Assembly (NCBI GenBank): GCA_012515515.1
Contig: JAAYYE010000018.1
Span: forward strand, 1-22,940
Reading direction: 5' to 3'
Length of the DNA: 22,940 nt
From: Minisyncoccota bacterium
GTDB lineage: Bacteria > Patescibacteria > Microgenomatia > UBA1400 > PJMF01
Positions 22,284-22,940 of this stretch are shown here, piece by piece; position 1 is the stretch's first letter; every line of letters starts with the position of its first letter. The notes under the pieces are model-generated. The model made no database searches. It was not told the DNA's origin and saw nothing but the letters and a program-made list of their open reading frames with translations. The position numbers were made by a program, and so were the translations under genes.

Positions 22284-22940
22284 TTATCTTCTACTTCGCT
22301 TTTTCTTTCGTCGGTTTTTTTTAATTTTCTCTTGAATTTTAGCCTTGGTTGCACGAGTGTTCTTTTTAGGCAAAGGCTCGGTGCTACCATCTTTTTTAGC
22401 CAACAAGCTGGCCAAATCGCTTGTTTCTTTACTCGCTGTTGGACTTTTAAGAAGTTTGCTTATAAAAGATTCTTTGATGTTTTTTTGCTCTTTTTCTTCT
22501 TGCAATAAAAGGTTTTTTCCTTGATCTTCCGACAAGAGTTTTGCTCCGAAATATCCTTTTTTAGCAATGTGATTGTTCCAAAATACGGCAATTCCACCTA
22601 GTCCAGAAATAAAATATTGAGTAACAATACTAAAGACGGTGCCAATTATCCAATAAAGAGCAAGTCCAGAAGGCAATTTTAGAGCAATAAAACCAGTCAT
22701 CAGCGGCATCATAAACATCATTTGACCCTGCATGCTCGCCGCCATTTCTGCCACATCCTCTTCTTTTTCGTTAGCCTTTTTTAACAAGTCGCTTTGTGTT
22801 TTATTTGGCACTATATCTCTGGTTTGTGTAGCGGGAGAAACCATTAAAGACAAAATAAATTGAGTTGCAGCAGCCAAAATAGGAAAAATATATTTTCCGT
22901 CTGGTTTGCTAAGATCTAGCCATAAAAAATTAAAATTAAT
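22284..22940 (-). CDS. yidC: Membrane protein insertase YidC, C-terminal part (cut by window edge)
   Basis: The frame is open to the window edge (219 codons including the stop), so the N-terminal part is missing. The TTG at 22877 is internal, not a start: codons to 22940 read FLWLDLSKPDGKYIFPILAA, the typical YidC/Oxa1 segment before the second conserved TM. TM helices follow at MMFMMPLMTGFIALKLPSGLALYW and the IIGTVFSIVTQYFI segment, with the FxxxPSGLALYW hallmark. A hydrophilic tail of about 80 residues ends in a very basic block (KKNRRKKKRSRR) that can contact the ribosome. It inserts membrane proteins, so it may handle the many small two-TM proteins of this window. Confidence 0.93.
   Translation of the reverse strand: MNFNFLWLDLSKPDGKYIFPILAAATQFILSLMVSPATQTRDIVPNKTQSDLLKKANEKEEDVAEMAASMQGQMMFMMPLMTGFIALKLPSGLALYWIIGTVFSIVTQYFISGLGGIAVFWNNHIAKKGYFGAKLLSEDQGKNLLLQEEKEQKNIKESFISKLLKSPTASKETSDLASLLAKKDGSTEPLPKKNTRATKAKIQEKIKKNRRKKKRSRR

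Overview
The window is AT-rich, densely packed bacterial DNA. It looks like a member of the Candidate Phyla Radiation (Patescibacteria), perhaps a Microgenomates-type lineage. Supporting signs are a run of small TrbC/VirB2-like pilin genes, a large DUF4012 surface protein, an ATP-dependent DNA ligase of the 600-residue type, a ValRS without the usual C-terminal arm, an L25/CTC protein with an acidic tail, and few Shine-Dalgarno sites. TAA, TAG and TGA all end plausible genes, so the standard code applies (not the TGA=Gly code of Gracilibacteria/SR1). The lineage call is inference from gene content; no marker phylogeny was possible.

Layout, left to right. 1-1290 (minus): pth followed by a membrane transporter cut by the window edge. 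1346-2476 (plus): a GT28/MGDG-synthase-like glycosyltransferase, divergent from pth. 2532-5513 (minus): a Fic protein followed by the DNA ligase. 5679-7521 (plus): nnrD and an unknown protein built from two copies of one domain. 7583-9826 (minus): an ECF-like sigma factor, a one-TM small protein (candidate anti-sigma), a small membrane protein, and recF. 9877-13054 (plus): seven tandem, divergent paralogues of a two-TM pilin family. 13067-14436 (minus): an IPP-isomerase-like Nudix gene and uppS. 14515-17261 (plus): valS overlapping a small membrane/TPR-like gene. 17317-22940 (minus): khpB and yidC (partial), RNase HI, the DUF4012 protein and L25.

The most distinctive part is 8749-13054. A sigma factor with a candidate membrane anti-sigma is transcribed back-to-back with seven pilin paralogues from a 50-bp shared promoter region. 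The sixth pilin gene stands out. It has a good promoter (TTGCTA-17-TGaTATAAT), the best Shine-Dalgarno of the array, a (TAAA)x10 repeat directly after its stop and a strong hairpin after that, so it is probably the major subunit. The sigma factor, anti-sigma candidate and pilins may form one regulated surface-appendage or DNA-transfer module, but no VirB4/VirB6/VirD4 partner is inside the window.

A second pattern crosses the whole window. At least ten genes on both strands have a -10 hexamer placed so that transcription would start 0-8 nt before the start codon. These genes are probably leaderless or nearly so, and this rule corrects several starts (pth, GT28, fic, sigma, idi). Leadered genes with a visible Shine-Dalgarno (ligase, pilin 6, L25) are the minority.
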